A stretch of DNA of 39,256 nucleotides, from contig VFJJ01000191.1 in NCBI GenBank assembly GCA_009886115.1, positions 1 through 39,256 on the forward strand, given 5' to 3'. Both the position numbers and the translations under genes were made by a program. Source of the DNA: Actinomycetota bacterium (GTDB taxonomy: Bacteria > Actinomycetota > Acidimicrobiia > IMCC26256 > VFJJ01). Of the stretch, positions 38,107 to 39,256 are shown in pieces. How positions within the stretch are numbered: position 1 is the first letter of the stretch; each line of letters begins with the position of its first letter. A model generated the notes under the pieces. It was not told the origin of the DNA, did not search any database, and was given only the letters and a program-made list of their open reading frames with translations.

Positions 38107-39138
38107 ATGGATCTGACACCGACCGTCGATCAGGAGGAGATCATCTCCTCGACTCGCGCCTTCCTCGTCGACCGGCTCCCCGTGGCCCGCACCCGCGAGC
38201 TCATCGACGAGCCGTCGAACGTCGATCTCGACGCCTGGCGGGCGAGTGCCGAGCAGGGGTGGTTCGGTCTCGGGCTGGCCGAGGTGCTCGGCGGTGTGGG
38301 GGTCGGTCTGGCCGACGAGGCGCTGCTGTTCAGGGAGATCGGCCGTTCGTTGGCTTCTGGCCCGTTCCTGGCCACCACCTTGGCGGCGCGGGTCGCTGCG
38401 GTCGCCGGGTTCGACGATCTGGCCGCCCGGTTGCTCGAGGGCACGGTGAGGGCTGGGCTGGCTGAACCCCGGTCGCAGCTCGACGCCTTCGGCCCTGGAG
38501 GCGTCGACGGCGACCTCGACCTGTTCGACGCGGTCGACGTGGAGGTGGTCGTCCTGGTCGGTGTCGGCGGTGCGGCGTTGCTCAGCATGTCGGCACTCGC
38601 CGACATCACGCCGGTGGAGTGCATCGACCCCGCCAGCCGCCTGCACGAGGCAACGGCGACGTCGGCCCTGCCCCTCGCGTTCGTCGCTGCGAGCGCCGAC
38701 CCGGTGTTCCTGCGGGGCGTCACCTTGAGCGCAGCCGCGCTGGCGGGCATGGCCGAGGCCCTGCGCGACCTCTCGGCCGAGCACGCACGGACCCGCATCC
38801 AGTTCGGCTCGCCCATCGGCACGAACCAGGCCGTCAAGCATCCCTGTGCCGAGATGCACGTCCGGGCCGAGGCCGCATGGTCGCAGACGGTCTTCGCCGC
38901 ACTGGCCCTCGACGAGGACCGGGCCGATGCCGAGTTCCACGCCTTGGCGGCCAAGGTGGTCGCGTCGCAGGCGGCCCGGCGCAACGCTGCGGCGGCGATC
39001 CAAGTGCTCGGGGGCATGGGCTTCACGTTCGAGCACGACGCCCACCTCTACATGAAGCGCGCCCACGTGCTCGCCCATGTGCTCGGCGATGCCCGCTGGG
39101 CCCAGGCCCGTCTGCTCAACCTCCCCGTCGAGCTGTAG
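38107..39138 (+). CDS. Acyl-CoA dehydrogenase family protein, shorter partner subunit
   Basis: A 343-residue member of the family, shorter than its neighbour. The N-terminal helical domain (TVDQEEIISSTRAFLVDRLP, WFGLGLAEVLGGVGVGLADE) and the C-terminal four-helix part (HARTRIQFGSPIGTNQAVKH, VLGGMGFTFEHDAHLYMKRA) are clear, but the middle beta domain is brief and lacks the WITNG-type flavin segment. It resembles the ChsE-like second subunits that contribute part of a shared active site. It follows the first dehydrogenase by 115 bases on the same strand, with GAGG ahead of the ATG at 38107. Together they probably form one alpha2beta2 enzyme; the substrate is unknown. Confidence 0.88.
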   Translation: MDLTPTVDQEEIISSTRAFLVDRLPVARTRELIDEPSNVDLDAWRASAEQGWFGLGLAEVLGGVGVGLADEALLFREIGRSLASGPFLATTLAARVAAVAGFDDLAARLLEGTVRAGLAEPRSQLDAFGPGGVDGDLDLFDAVDVEVVVLVGVGGAALLSMSALADITPVECIDPASRLHEATATSALPLAFVAASADPVFLRGVTLSAAALAGMAEALRDLSAEHARTRIQFGSPIGTNQAVKHPCAEMHVRAEAAWSQTVFAALALDEDRADAEFHALAAKVVASQAARRNAAAAIQVLGGMGFTFEHDAHLYMKRAHVLAHVLGDARWAQARLLNLPVEL

Positions 39139-39197
39139 CCGCCCCGGTGTGCAGCGCCCGGTCGCTCGATCCCGTGTCGGTCGCCGATTCGCCGGCC

Positions 39198-39256
39198 GGT
39201 CAGTCCCCGGTCAGTCACCGGTCAGTCGCCGGTCAGTCGCCGGTCAGTCGCCGGTC
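39198..39256. repeat. 11-bp tandem repeat, at least five units, cut by window edge
   Basis: The core GGTCAGTC recurs every 11 bases at 39198, 39209, 39220, 39231 and 39242, and the sixth begins at 39253 where the window ends. The last three complete units are identical (GGTCAGTCGCC). It lies 60 bases behind the stop of the second dehydrogenase, so its full extent and the next gene are not visible. Confidence 0.85.

Noticed and set aside
39198-39256. CRISPR array
   Set aside because: Units are 11 bases with no spacers. No cas gene is present.
1-39256. tRNA, rRNA or riboswitch
   Set aside because: I saw no cloverleaf, conserved rRNA stretch or known riboswitch core in any gap; the gaps are short. 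A covariance-model scan would be decisive.

Overview
The window is high-GC DNA packed with acyl-CoA and redox enzymes: crotonases, short-chain dehydrogenases (SDRs), luciferase-like monooxygenases, a mycofactocin-type SDR, ADP-forming acyl-CoA synthetase, WS/DGAT and a DUF222-HNH gene. This repertoire, together with GTG starts and TANNNT leaderless promoters, points to an actinobacterium. A free-living Acidimicrobiia-like lineage is my best guess, but it is an inference; there is no rRNA or phylogenetic marker here. I count 36 protein genes (one cut by the left edge), no RNA genes, no CRISPR array and no transposase.

Layout. 1-7 kb: CaiB/BaiF CoA-transferase (partial), cyclase-family hydrolase, three crotonase-fold enzymes, a two-part methyltransferase coupled to one of them, and an AcuI-type acryloyl-CoA reductase. 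7.05-7.2 kb: a composite repeat island with a perfect 51-bp palindrome. 7.2-10 kb: mycofactocin-type SDR, a second SDR and a fourth crotonase. 10.1-14.5 kb: a tightly coupled cytochrome P450 / luciferase-like monooxygenase / APH-fold kinase operon followed by an SDR. 14.6-18 kb: DUF222-HNH endonuclease, small methyltransferase, SDR and FlK-like thioesterase, all four apparently read from leaderless promoters. 18.1-22.4 kb: ADP-forming acyl-CoA synthetase, VOC protein and amidohydrolase. 22.4-27.3 kb: a complete branched-chain-amino-acid-type (Liv) ABC transporter operon on the minus strand. 27.6-31.4 kb: an internally shortened luciferase-like monooxygenase, WS/DGAT acyltransferase and AMP-forming acyl-CoA ligase. 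31.4-36.7 kb: SDR, dienelactone hydrolase-NTF2 fusion, stand-alone RAM domain, a second AMP-forming ligase and another SDR. 36.8-39.1 kb: a pair of acyl-CoA dehydrogenases.

Together the genes look like a catabolic island. The Liv-type transporter would import small carboxylates or amino-acid-like solutes. Three kinds of ligase or transferase would make CoA thioesters. P450 and flavin or F420 monooxygenases, SDRs, acyl-CoA dehydrogenases and crotonases would oxidise or rearrange them, and WS/DGAT could divert acyl groups to storage lipid. The real substrate cannot be read from the sequence. No gene here encodes a classical helix-turn-helix regulator.

The least ordinary signals are the 51-bp palindrome and its flanking repeats, the recurrence of 10-11-bp tandem repeats in at least seven intergenic tracts, the monooxygenase that lacks its middle, the APH kinase in a monooxygenase operon, and the cluster of leaderless promoters. 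I found no clear-cut new defence or mobile system.
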